Assembly: GCA_030446525.1 (NCBI GenBank)
Contig: JAUJNC010000036.1
Location: 1-43,159, forward strand
DNA length: 43,159 bases
Direction of reading: 5' to 3'
Origin: Armatimonadaceae bacterium
Lineage (GTDB): Bacteria; Armatimonadota; Armatimonadia; Armatimonadales; Armatimonadaceae
Within the stretch, counting starts at the first letter, position 1. The number at the start of each line of letters is the position of its first letter. Shown here one piece after another: positions 1 through 6,983 of the stretch. The notes under the pieces were generated by a model. The model was not told where the DNA came from. It did not search any database and worked only from the letters and a program-made list of their open reading frames with translations. Made by a program: the position numbers and the translations under genes.

Positions 1-479
1 CCCCGGGGCCGGGTGACGGTGGTCCGCAGCCGCGCCCCCTTGCTCGTGACCGCGTCGTAGAGCACGTCGAAGGCGCCGCCGCCCTGCTCGCGCGGCCGCT
101 CCGCCAGGGTGATCTTCTTCGTGACCCTCTCGCCCCCGCGCAGCAGCTCGATCGTCAGCACGTCGCCGGCCCGGCCGCGGCCCACCGTTTGAACGAACTG
201 GGCCGGCGTGGTGATCTTCGTCCCGTTCGCGGCGGCGACGACGTCCCCCTGCCGCAGGTCGGCCTGCTGGGCGGGCGTGCCGGGATCGACCTTCTGGACG
301 CGCGCCCCCTCCGGGGAAGGGGCGACCGCCGCCCCGAGGAACCCGGCGCGCTTCAGGCCGGCGGCGGTCGCGCACGCTGGGGCGGCGGGCAAGACCCCCG
401 GCAGCGCGGCGGCCAGGGCCGCAAAGGCCGCGGCGGCGCGCCGTAAAGACGGCCGGTGCGAATCTTTCCAACAGTTCAC
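1..479 (-). CDS. Secreted PDZ-domain protein, 3' part missing
   Basis: A reading frame runs off the left window edge with 159 complete codons. I start it at a GTG (477-479) because an AAAGGAGG Shine-Dalgarno lies ten bases upstream on the minus strand; no ATG fits. The N-terminus has a basic stretch and then an Ala/Leu-rich hydrophobic segment ending near AAPACA, which looks like a signal peptide. It is followed by a PDZ domain (about residues 45-130): GFLGAAV, VDPGTPAQQADL, GDVVAAANG and the closing ITLAERP strand. After the PDZ the text FDVLYDAV..GARLRTTVTRP resembles the start of alpha/beta hydrolases that carry an N-terminal PDZ, so the lost part may be an esterase or peptidase; this is inference. 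The next gene upstream in transcription is the TrmB-type regulator, only 27 bases away, so co-transcription is possible. Confidence 0.8.
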   Translation of the reverse strand, partial: MNCWKDSHRPSLRRAAAAFAALAAALPGVLPAAPACATAAGLKRAGFLGAAVAPSPEGARVQKVDPGTPAQQADLRQGDVVAAANGTKITTPAQFVQTVGRGRAGDVLTIELLRGGERVTKKITLAERPREQGGGAFDVLYDAVTSKGARLRTTVTRPR

Positions 480-506
480 GGGCGTCAAGCCTCCTTTGGT
501 GAAAAG

Positions 507-1376
507 CTATCTCTTTCGGCGCGCTGGCGGCGCCCCGAAGCGCTCCAGGAGCGCCTGGTAGCCGGGCACGTCGCTCGCGAAAAGACCGCGGATGGGTTGG
601 AAGGCCGCGCGCACCTCCTCCCGGGCGGCGACCCCTTCGACGCGCGTCAGCATCAGGTGAAAACCGATCTCGGAGATGAAGGCGCAGTAGAAGAGATAAG
701 AAAGACAGGTGCTGCCGCTCCAGATGGCCTGATGCACCCCCACGCCGTCCGGCTCCAGAAACGTCAGCAGGAACTCCGCACCGTCGACGATCAGGATGAC
801 CCACTGCCCGGGATACAGACCCATGACGGCCTGGGCGTTGGCGTTCAGGACCACCTCGGCGCCGGCGACCTCGGCCGGCTCGAAGACCTTGAGCACGACC
901 TCGACCCCGCGCGCCGCCGCCGCCTCGATGTCCGGGCGCAGCGCCTCGAGGGGGAGCGGGCAGACGTCGAGCACGGCGTTGTGCCGGGCCCGGGAGAGCA
1001 TGGTCCGGCAGCGCTCCAGCACCTGCTCGCGCTCGTGCAGCTGGTACACGCGGTCGTCCTCCCCCGCGCCCTGCAGACCGGCCAGGGCGCGCTCGGCCCG
1101 CGCGCGCCGTTCCCCGAAAGAGCGCGTGAGCCGGGCGAGCAGCTCCTGGGACGGCACGGCGCGGAACAGGCGGCTTTCGCCCTCGTCCACCAGGAGCGCC
1201 CCCTTGTGCTGGAGCGCTTCCAGCGCCTTGTACACGTTGGCGGCCGGCTTGGAAAGCGCCTGGGCCACCCGGTACCCGGTCGCCGGCGACTCGCGCACAA
1301 GAAAGGCGTAGCACTCCGCTTCCAGTCCGGTGAAGCCCAGAGCGGCCAGCGCCTGAACACAATCCTCGATCGTCAC
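507..1376 (-). CDS. TrmB-family transcriptional regulator
   Basis: This 289-residue protein has the TrmB architecture. An N-terminal winged helix-turn-helix (about residues 1-75) contains GFTGLEAECYAFLVRE, SPATGYRVAQALSKP and NVYKALEAL. A coiled-coil-like linker (about 95-130, Arg/Glu/Leu-rich) follows, then a C-terminal PLD-like sensor region with LSRARHNAVLDV, the typical TrmB ligand or dimer domain. An upstream ATG at 1433 is in frame, but I prefer GTG at 1374-1376: it sits next to a GGCGGAGGCGG Shine-Dalgarno, and the conserved domain begins immediately after it. The farther start would translate through the palindrome at 1391-1414. The ligand is unknown; TrmB proteins usually sense sugars or maltodextrins. 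It is divergent from mutS and upstream of the PDZ gene, which could be its target. Intact frame. Confidence 0.85.
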   Translation of the reverse strand: MTIEDCVQALAALGFTGLEAECYAFLVRESPATGYRVAQALSKPAANVYKALEALQHKGALLVDEGESRLFRAVPSQELLARLTRSFGERRARAERALAGLQGAGEDDRVYQLHEREQVLERCRTMLSRARHNAVLDVCPLPLEALRPDIEAAAARGVEVVLKVFEPAEVAGAEVVLNANAQAVMGLYPGQWVILIVDGAEFLLTFLEPDGVGVHQAIWSGSTCLSYLFYCAFISEIGFHLMLTRVEGVAAREEVRAAFQPIRGLFASDVPGYQALLERFGAPPARRKR

Positions 1377-1390
1377 ACCGCCTCCGCCTG

Positions 1391-1414
1391 TAGTAGTAGC
1401 TTTGGCTAATACTA
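1391..1414. promoter_or_regulatory. Inverted repeat over a -10 box; candidate TrmB operator
   Basis: Two 10-base arms, TAGTAGTAGC (1391-1400) and GCTAATACTA (1405-1414), are inverted copies with one mismatch, separated by TTTG. On the minus strand a good -10 hexamer, TATAGT (1411-1416), overlaps the outer arm, and the regulator's GTG start lies 15 bases downstream of the inner arm. An operator covering the promoter suits autoregulation by the TrmB-type protein. The palindrome and hexamer are seen directly; the regulator binding here is inference. Confidence 0.5.
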
Positions 1415-1559
1415 TAAACGACCCCGGCCACAAATGTCAAGGCAGTCGCCGATCGAAACCGGCGCCCCGGTAGGAAATGCCGCGCCCGGCGTCGAAACAT
1501 GCTTCGCAGCCGACCCGTGCGTTCACGGCCCCTGTTGCGAGCCGAGGTTCCTTATTCCT

Positions 1560-4217
1560 ATGTCTGTCCCGAGCGAAAAACTGACGCCGATGCTGCGGCA
1601 GTACGTCCAGCTGAAGGCCGAGCGGCCCGACGTGATCCTCCTGATGCGCGTCGGCGACTTTTACGAGGCGTACGGCGAGGACGCCGAGCTTATCGCGCGC
1701 GAGCTGCAGATCACGCTCACCGGGCGCGAGGTGCAGGGGCTGGAGAAGCGCTTCCCGATGGCGGGCGTCCCCTTCCACGCCCTGGATCGCTACCTCGCCC
1801 GCCTGGTGCAGAAGGGCTTCAAGGTCGCCATCTGCGACCAGGTCGAGGACCCCAAGCAGGCCAAGGGGCTGGTCAAGCGGCGCGTGACGCGCGTGGTCAC
1901 GCCGGGCACCCTGGTCGAGGACGCCCTGCTGGACGCCAAGTCGAACAACTACCTGGTGGCGGCGATACGGGGCGAGCCCGTGTGCGGCGTGGGCGTGGCG
2001 GACGTGTCCACCGGCGAGTTCTTGGTGACCGAGATCCCGGCCGAAGCGGGCATCGCCAAGGTGGTCGAAGAGGTGATGCGGCTCTGCCCCGCCGAGTGCC
2101 TGATCCCGGAGGGCATGGACGATCTGGCCGAGGCGATCCGGGAGGCCTGCCCGGCCACCATAACCCGGCTCGGCCCCGAGCGGGTGCCGCGCTCGGCGCG
2201 CGCCCTGCTGCTCGAGCACTTCGGCACCGCCTCGTTGCGCGGCTTCGGCTGCGACGACTACACCGCGGGGCTGGACGCCGCGGCGGCGCTGCTTTCGTAC
2301 CTGAGCGCCACGCACCTGGGCGCGGTCGCACACATCCGCACGCTCGCCACCTACTCGACGGGGGAGGCGATGGCGCTCGACGCCCCGGCGCGGCGCAACC
2401 TGGAGCTGGTCGCCGGCCTGGCCGACGGGTCGAAGGGGAAAAGCCTGCTCTCGGTCGTCGACGCGACGCAGACCTCGATGGGCGGGCGGCTGCTGAAGCG
2501 CTGGCTGGACGCGCCGCTGCTCTCGGTCGAGCGGATCAACCGGCGGCTCGACGCCGTCGAGTCGCTCCACGCCGACCCGCTCGTGCGCGGCGACGTGCGC
2601 GAGGCCCTGCGCGGCGTCGCCGACCTGGAGCGGCTGACGGCCCGCATCTCGACCGGGACGGCCAACGCGCGCGACCTCGCCCTGCTGCGTCAGTCCCTGC
2701 TGCGGGTGCCCGAGCTCGCCGATCGCGCCGCCGCCGTCGACTGCCCGCCCGTCCGCGCCCTGTGCGCCGAGCTGGACGGCCTCCCGGAGGTCGGCGGCCT
2801 GCTCGCCGAGGCCATCGTCGATGAGCCGCCCCTGGGGCTGCGCGAGGGCGGGCTGATCCGGGACGGCTTCGACGCCGACCTGGACGCCCTGCGCGAGATC
2901 GCGCGCGGCGGCAAGTCGTGGATCGCCGAGATGGAGGCGGGCGAGCGGGGGCGCACGGGCATCAAGAGCCTGAAGGTCGGGTACAACGCCGTGTTCGGCT
3001 ACTACATCGAGGTGTCGCGCCCGAACCTGCCCCAGGTCCCGCCGGACTACATCCGCAAGCAGACGACGGCGGGCGGCGAGCGTTTCATCACGCCGGCGCT
3101 CAAGGAGATGGAGGCCAAAGTCCTCGGCGCGGAGGAGAAGATCGTCCAGCGCGAGTACGACCTGTTCTGCGGCGTGCGCGACGCCGTCGCCGCGCACGCC
3201 GCCCCCGTCCTCAAGGTGGCCCAGGCCGTCGCGCGGCTCGACGTCATCGCCGCCCTGGCCGAGGTGGCCGCCGCCAACCGCTACGTCCGGCCCGTGGTGG
3301 ACGGCGGCGACGTGATCGAGATCAAGGCCGGGCGGCACCCCGTCGTCGAGAAGCTGGGCGGCGCGACCGTCTTCATCCCCAACGACGTGCTGCTCGACGC
3401 CGGACCCAACCAGGTGCACATCATCACCGGCCCCAACATGGCGGGCAAGAGCACCGTCCTGCGGCAGGTCGCCCTGATCGCCCTGTTGGCCCAGGTCGGG
3501 TCGTTCGTGCCCGCCGACCACGCCCGCATCGGGCTGGTGGACCGCATCTTCACCCGCGTCGGCGCGCACGACGACCTGGCGTCCGGCCAATCCACCTTCA
3601 TGGTCGAGATGACCGAGGCGGCCAACATCCTGAACAACGCGACCGAGCGCTCGCTCGTCGTCCTGGACGAGATCGGGCGCGGCACCAGCACCTATGACGG
3701 CCTCTCGATCGCCTGGGCCGTCGCCGAGTACCTGGCGCAGCGCGGCTGCAAGACCCTGTTCGCCACGCACTACCACCACCTGAACGACCTGGAAAAATCC
3801 CTGCCCGGGGTGCGCAACTTCCGCATCGCGGTCAAGGAGACCGGCGAGCGCATCGTGTGGCTGCGCAAGATCGTCGCCGGCGGCACGGACAAGTCGTACG
3901 GCATCCAGGTCGCCCGCATGGCCGGCCTGCCCCCGGAGGTGATCACCCGCGCCCAGGAGGTGCTCCAGGACCTGGAGCGGACCGACCGCGCCACGCAGGC
4001 GACGCTCGCCCGGCGCGACGTCGTCGCCCCCGGCGAGCGCGCCGTCGCCGCCAAAGCCCCGCCGCAGGCGGCGGTCGCCCGGCTGCAGATGACCCTGTTC
4101 GAGGCCGAGCCGCACCCGGTGCTGGAGCAGATCCGCCGCCTGGACCTGTCCGCCCTCTCCCCCATCGAGGCGCTGAACCTGCTCTACCAGATGCAAAAAG
4201 ACGCCAAGGAGAAGTAG
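1560..4217 (+). CDS. mutS: DNA mismatch repair protein MutS
   Basis: This intact 885-residue protein has the full MutS layout. The mismatch-binding domain I carries RVGDFYEAYGEDAE, with the Phe-x-Glu mismatch-reading motif seen as FYE. Connector, lever and clamp regions follow, then the C-terminal ATPase with Walker A GPNMAGKST, the Walker B/signature region LDEIGRGTSTYDG and the following FATHYHHL. The frame opens at 1434, but I choose ATG 1560: MutS homologues begin just before a segment like LTPMLRQY, and the extra 42 residues look like non-coding DNA. A GAGG lies 12 bases upstream. It recognises base mismatches and short loops and recruits MutL. The downstream neighbour is convergent, so mutS probably ends its own transcript at the palindrome directly after the stop codon. 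Confidence 0.97.
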   Translation: MSVPSEKLTPMLRQYVQLKAERPDVILLMRVGDFYEAYGEDAELIARELQITLTGREVQGLEKRFPMAGVPFHALDRYLARLVQKGFKVAICDQVEDPKQAKGLVKRRVTRVVTPGTLVEDALLDAKSNNYLVAAIRGEPVCGVGVADVSTGEFLVTEIPAEAGIAKVVEEVMRLCPAECLIPEGMDDLAEAIREACPATITRLGPERVPRSARALLLEHFGTASLRGFGCDDYTAGLDAAAALLSYLSATHLGAVAHIRTLATYSTGEAMALDAPARRNLELVAGLADGSKGKSLLSVVDATQTSMGGRLLKRWLDAPLLSVERINRRLDAVESLHADPLVRGDVREALRGVADLERLTARISTGTANARDLALLRQSLLRVPELADRAAAVDCPPVRALCAELDGLPEVGGLLAEAIVDEPPLGLREGGLIRDGFDADLDALREIARGGKSWIAEMEAGERGRTGIKSLKVGYNAVFGYYIEVSRPNLPQVPPDYIRKQTTAGGERFITPALKEMEAKVLGAEEKIVQREYDLFCGVRDAVAAHAAPVLKVAQAVARLDVIAALAEVAAANRYVRPVVDGGDVIEIKAGRHPVVEKLGGATVFIPNDVLLDAGPNQVHIITGPNMAGKSTVLRQVALIALLAQVGSFVPADHARIGLVDRIFTRVGAHDDLASGQSTFMVEMTEAANILNNATERSLVVLDEIGRGTSTYDGLSIAWAVAEYLAQRGCKTLFATHYHHLNDLEKSLPGVRNFRIAVKETGERIVWLRKIVAGGTDKSYGIQVARMAGLPPEVITRAQEVLQDLERTDRATQATLARRDVVAPGERAVAAKAPPQAAVARLQMTLFEAEPHPVLEQIRRLDLSALSPIEALNLLYQMQKDAKEK

Positions 4218-4239
4218 CGCCGGCGGCTAGCCGCCGGCG
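4218..4239. terminator. Perfect 22-base palindrome between convergent stop codons
   Basis: The arms CGCCGGCGGC (4218-4227) and GCCGCCGGCG (4230-4239) are exact inverted copies with only TA between them. The palindrome starts one base after the mutS stop and contains the stop codon (4227-4229) of the convergent pseudopilin gene. RNA from either strand could fold into a very GC-rich hairpin. There is no real T-tract on either side, so a bidirectional terminator is likely but not shown. Confidence 0.45.
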
Positions 4240-5004
4240 TTGTTCCAGTAGACGAAGATGTTAGTCTGGACGACGGCGTTGTTGCCCGACAGCGTGACCC
4301 CGCCTTCCTGATCCGCCGTCCTTTCCGCCGCGCCCTTCTTCATCGCCTTGACGTGGCCGTCGGCGAAGGCGAAGTTGGCGATCTCGTTGTGGCGGTAGTG
4401 TACGGCGCGGCGACCTTCGTGTTCGTTGGCACCCCATACCTGCCCTTTCCAGGCGCTGCTGGGCCTGCCCGTGACCGGGTCGGCGGCGGCGGCCTTGACG
4501 ATGTAGGCGCCATAGGCGTTGTTCGGGTCGAAATTCGGATAGTCGATGGAATCGGCCAGCATGATGGTCTCGGCAGGCTTGATGAGGGCGGCAAGGCTTC
4601 CCAATGCTCCGAAGCTGATGCTGATCCCGTAGGAGCCGTACTCCGAGTTCGCGGTGTTGAAGGGGTTCGAAGAGATCGTGCCGTACTTGGCTGTGGCGCT
4701 GGGGCAGGTGAAGATGTTGAAGTTCTTCATAAGGCTGGATCAGCGCCTGCCAGCGCGTCGACCCCGATGTGCCGCCCTCCGCTTTGGGACCCGGAGTGCT
4801 TACCCAATAGGGGATGGTCTTCTCATCGTAGTCCTGGGAGTACATCAGCGCGCCGAGGGACATCTGCTTGAGGTTGCTGGCGCAGGACGCCTGCCGTGCC
4901 TTCTCCCGGGCCTGGGCGAACACGGGAAAAAGGATGGCCGCCAGGATGGCTATGATGGCGATGACGACGAGAAGCTCGATGAGCGTGAAACCTGTGCGTT
5001 TCAT
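4227..5004 (-). pseudogene. DUF1559 / H-X9-DG type II pseudopilin 1, one frameshift
   Basis: The N-terminus (ATG 5004, AGGAAG Shine-Dalgarno) is a class III signal peptide plus hydrophobic helix: [14 protein letters not shown] then [13 protein letters not shown], with the prepilin peptidase site at G/FT. The frame reads to about [10 protein letters not shown] near 4730. The rest of the protein continues in a different frame as [12 protein letters not shown] and on to the stop at 4227. The join fits the paralogues at 9697 and 10655, which read [15 protein letters not shown] and similar. The C-terminal half has the family's H-X9-DG motif (H, nine residues, DGHVK). The family is thought to form pseudopili of a type II secretion-like system. 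A single lost or gained base explains the break, so this may be a sequencing error in a working gene. Confidence 0.85.
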
Positions 5005-5141
5005 AGGATAACTTCCTGTTATGTGGTCGGGGGAGAGGCGGGTGTCGCATCGCCATTATACCCTTTTGACGGCTGTCCGACAACGCCCGATCAACGTCTT
5101 CGAACGAACACGCTTGGGTGCAACGCAGGCGTGACCTACGC
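4963..5141. repeat. Copy A of a duplicated divergent promoter region
   Basis: The left part (4963-5018) covers the first codons and ribosome site of pseudopilin 1. The right part (5090-5141) resembles the start of the lycopene cyclase gene at 6268: it has the same GGCGTGACCTACGC, but here the GTG at 5131 opens only a seven-codon frame with a stop at 5152-5154. Both parts recur in the same order and orientation in copy B (6035-6090 and 6226-6278). By hand alignment the left part is about 79 percent identical to copy B and the right part roughly 70 percent. Between the two matched parts the copies are not alignable by eye. Confidence 0.6.
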
Positions 5142-5164
5142 CTGGGAGGCTTGAGCCCGCCGCT

Positions 5165-6025
5165 TCACCGCGCGAGCAGATCTCTGCCGATACGTACGGC
5201 GTGGCGCAGGGCGGAGTCGCGCAGGGGGTCCGGTAGGGAGCGGACCGCGTTATGTCCCTCGGAGGTGAAATCGCCCGCGTAGCCGATGTCGCGCAGCGCC
5301 GCCAGCACGGCGGTCCAGTCGACCTTGCCGGAGAAGGGGAGCAGATGCTGGTCGCTGACGCCGTCGTTGTCCTGGATGTGCGTCGCCTTGAGCCGCCCGC
5401 CCAGCGCGCGCAGGGCCGCCCCCTGGTCAGCTTTGTATCTGCGCGTGGCCTGTGTCCCAGCAGTTGCCCACGAGCCGGTGGCCGAAGGCGTCCGGTGAAC
5501 CGATCAGCTCGGCGGGTGTCGCCCCGTACCAGCGGGCGGAGCCGCGCGCCCAGGCGTGCATGTCGGTCGTGTTTTCCAGCGCGATCCCCACGCCGGTCTT
5601 CTCGGCGGTGGGCAGGGCCTTGCCCCGAACCAGTCGAGGTTGCGCTGCTTGACGTGGGTGGTGTGCGCCGCGTCCCATGCGCCCGCGAGCGTTTCCGGCT
5701 CGAAGACGACCACGGCGTTCGAGGGATCGCCGCGCCTTCCAGCGAGCGGTGACTGAAGTCGGTCAGCCGCTTGCCTTTGTCCGAATCGTCGAACTTATTG
5801 AAATGGGGCCATGCGCCTGACTGAAGCGGACGCCGAGCGCGTCGGCGCGGCGGCGGACCTCCCAAGCCAGCGATCCCAGCCCTCCCCCACAAATGGCGAG
5901 CCGTCGAAGAGCCAGTCCACGAAGTTGAAGTCCAGCGCGGAAGCCCGCGTCGGCGAGCCGTTCGACGGCCCGCACCGCCGGAACCGCTCCTGGTCGAAAA
6001 CGTTGAGTGATGTTGATAATTCCAT
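5165..6025 (-). pseudogene. Sugar phosphate isomerase/epimerase (xylose isomerase-like TIM barrel), several frameshifts
   Basis: The start is ATG 6025 (MELSTSLNVFDQERFRRCG) with GAGGG just upstream; the end is TGA 5165, after IGRDLLAR. In between, typical family sequence hops among the three frames: AVERLADAGFRA, ALDFNFVDWLFDGSPF, RADALGVRFSQAHGP, HFNKFDDSDKGKRLTDF, GVGIALENTTDMHAW, GNCWDTGHA, then FTSEGHNAVRSLPDPL. The N-C-W-D-T-G-H-A segment is a hallmark of the AP-endonuclease-2/xylose isomerase-like fold, where Asp and His bind the metal. At least four shifts are needed over 860 bases, an unusually high density. Such enzymes isomerise or epimerise sugars or inositols; the substrate cannot be read. 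The gene lies exactly between two copies of a duplicated promoter region. Confidence 0.75.
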
Positions 6026-6034
6026 GGTGCCCTC

Positions 6035-6278
6035 ACGACGAGAAGCTCGATCCGCGTACAGCCTTTGCACCTCATAGCATAGCTTCCTATCCGCAATGCA
6101 ACGAAAGGGCGAGCGGTTCCGCTGTATCAGCCACGGTAAAGATCAGGGTAGTACCCGCGAGACATAAACGCACTCGCCGTAGTATCCACGGTGCGCGCCG
6201 CTTTTTCCTGCCTCACGAGGGCCTAATCAACATTCTTTAAACGAGCCGGTGTGGGTACAATAAAGGCGTGACCTACGC
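6035..6278. repeat. Copy B of the duplicated divergent promoter region, with a pseudopilin 5' fossil
   Basis: On the minus strand, ATG 6075 opens MRCKGCTRIELLVVR. This is clearly a mutated copy of [15 protein letters not shown] from pseudopilin 1, complete with its GGAAG ribosome site, and it breaks off after about 14 codons, ten bases before the isomerase ATG. On the plus strand the right end (6226-6278) is the true start of the lycopene cyclase gene. The gap between the two parts (6091-6225) shows no gene and no structure that I recognise. Confidence 0.6.
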
Positions 6279-6600
6279 GCAGTTCCTCGTCGTCTTCCTG
6301 CTTTTGCCCATCGTCGCGCTCGCCTTCGTGCTGCGAACGCACCTCCGCCGCGCGCATCTTCTTGCCTGCGGGTTGGTGTGCCTGCTCGCCTTTGTCTACA
6401 CCACGCCGTGGGACAACTACGCGGCGTACGCGCTGTGGACCTTCGACCCCGCCTTCGTCCTCGGCCCGCCGTTCTGGCTGGGCTACCTGCCCTGGAGGAG
6501 TACCTGTTACTTCGCCGAGGCCGTCTTCGTTTGTCTGGTGCTCGTCGCGCTTTCCCGCGTCCCGGCCCTCGCGCCGCCGGCCGGCGAGGAGACGCCCTAG
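6268..6600 (+). CDS. crtYc: Lycopene cyclase domain protein, first half (CrtYc/CarR-like)
   Basis: This 110-residue membrane protein starts at GTG (GTGACCTACGCG). It has three hydrophobic segments: FLVVFLLLPIVALAFVL, LLACGLVCLLAFVY and FAEAVFVCLVLVALS. Between them lies YTTPWDNYAAYALWTFDP, characteristic of the heterodimeric-type lycopene beta-cyclase domain. The conserved PxEE(Y/F)LFF motif should follow GYLP. Here the frame reads WRSTCY, while a neighbouring frame reads LEEYLLL over the same bases, so two compensating one-base shifts near 6492-6512 seem to mask the motif. The enzyme closes the beta-ionone rings of lycopene in carotenoid synthesis and needs both halves. The second half follows after one base. 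No other carotenoid gene is in the window. Confidence 0.75.
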   Translation: MTYAQFLVVFLLLPIVALAFVLRTHLRRAHLLACGLVCLLAFVYTTPWDNYAAYALWTFDPAFVLGPPFWLGYLPWRSTCYFAEAVFVCLVLVALSRVPALAPPAGEETP

Positions 6601-6601
6601 C

Positions 6602-6982
6602 GTGCCGTTCGGGAAGTAATCGTACCTGCTCCTGCTGCTCGGCTGGGCGCTGCCCGTCATCCTTTTGCAATGGGCTGTGGCGGGCCGCACGCTGTGGCGG
6701 GCGCGCCGCCTGCTCGCTGTGACCGTCGCCCTCTGCTCGGTCTACCTGAGCCTGGCCGACCACTTCGCCATCGCGCGCGGCATCTGGCAGATCCAGGAGG
6801 CCGGCATCCTCGGCCTGCGCTTCCGGGGACACTTGCCGATCGAGGAGGCTTTGTTCTTCTTCTTGACCGTGGTCATGAGCGCGCAGGGCTTCGTGATGCT
6901 CGCCGGGCGCTTCGGCCGCCCTCACCCCGCCCCCATCCCCCAACCTCCTCCCCCACGCTGTGGGAGAGGGGGAGAAGGGTGA
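6602..6982 (+). pseudogene. crtYd: Lycopene cyclase domain protein, second half (CrtYd-like), early in-frame stop
   Basis: Directly after the first half's stop, GTG 6602 begins VPFGK and then meets TAA at 6617-6619. The same frame stays open beyond it with typical sequence: SYLLLLLGWALPVILLQW, CSVYLSLADHFAIARGIW, and the second conserved motif GHLPIEEALFFFLTVV. An indel at the TAA is the likely cause; otherwise translation could begin at TTG 6665 and lose the first helix. The last 20 residues (from about 6920) are encoded by the GC-rich palindromic repeat, so the natural C-terminus may be shorter. Tandem crtYc/crtYd genes are known in actinobacteria; in other groups the two halves are fused. 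Confidence 0.65.
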
Positions 6983-6983
6983 C
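6919..6983. repeat. REP-like GC-rich imperfect palindrome
   Basis: The segment begins CCTCACCCCGCCCCCAT and ends GAGAAGGGTGAC, with an inner stem in which CTCCCCCAC faces GTGGGAGAGG around a three-base GCT loop. Intergenic palindromes of this composition are common in GC-rich environmental bacteria. Here it overlaps the 3' end of the second cyclase half and supplies the AGAAGG ribosome site of the next gene. Confidence 0.5.

Noticed and set aside
456..1409. 317-codon plus-strand frame opposite the TrmB-type gene
   Set aside because: The opposite strand carries a full TrmB protein with a ribosome site; this frame has only low-complexity Arg/Ala/Gly text.
1437..4196. 919-codon open frame on the minus strand opposite mutS
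   Set aside because: It is a shadow of the codon bias of mutS. The translation has the Gln/His/Gly/Asp/Leu-rich composition of antisense frames and no recognisable motif.
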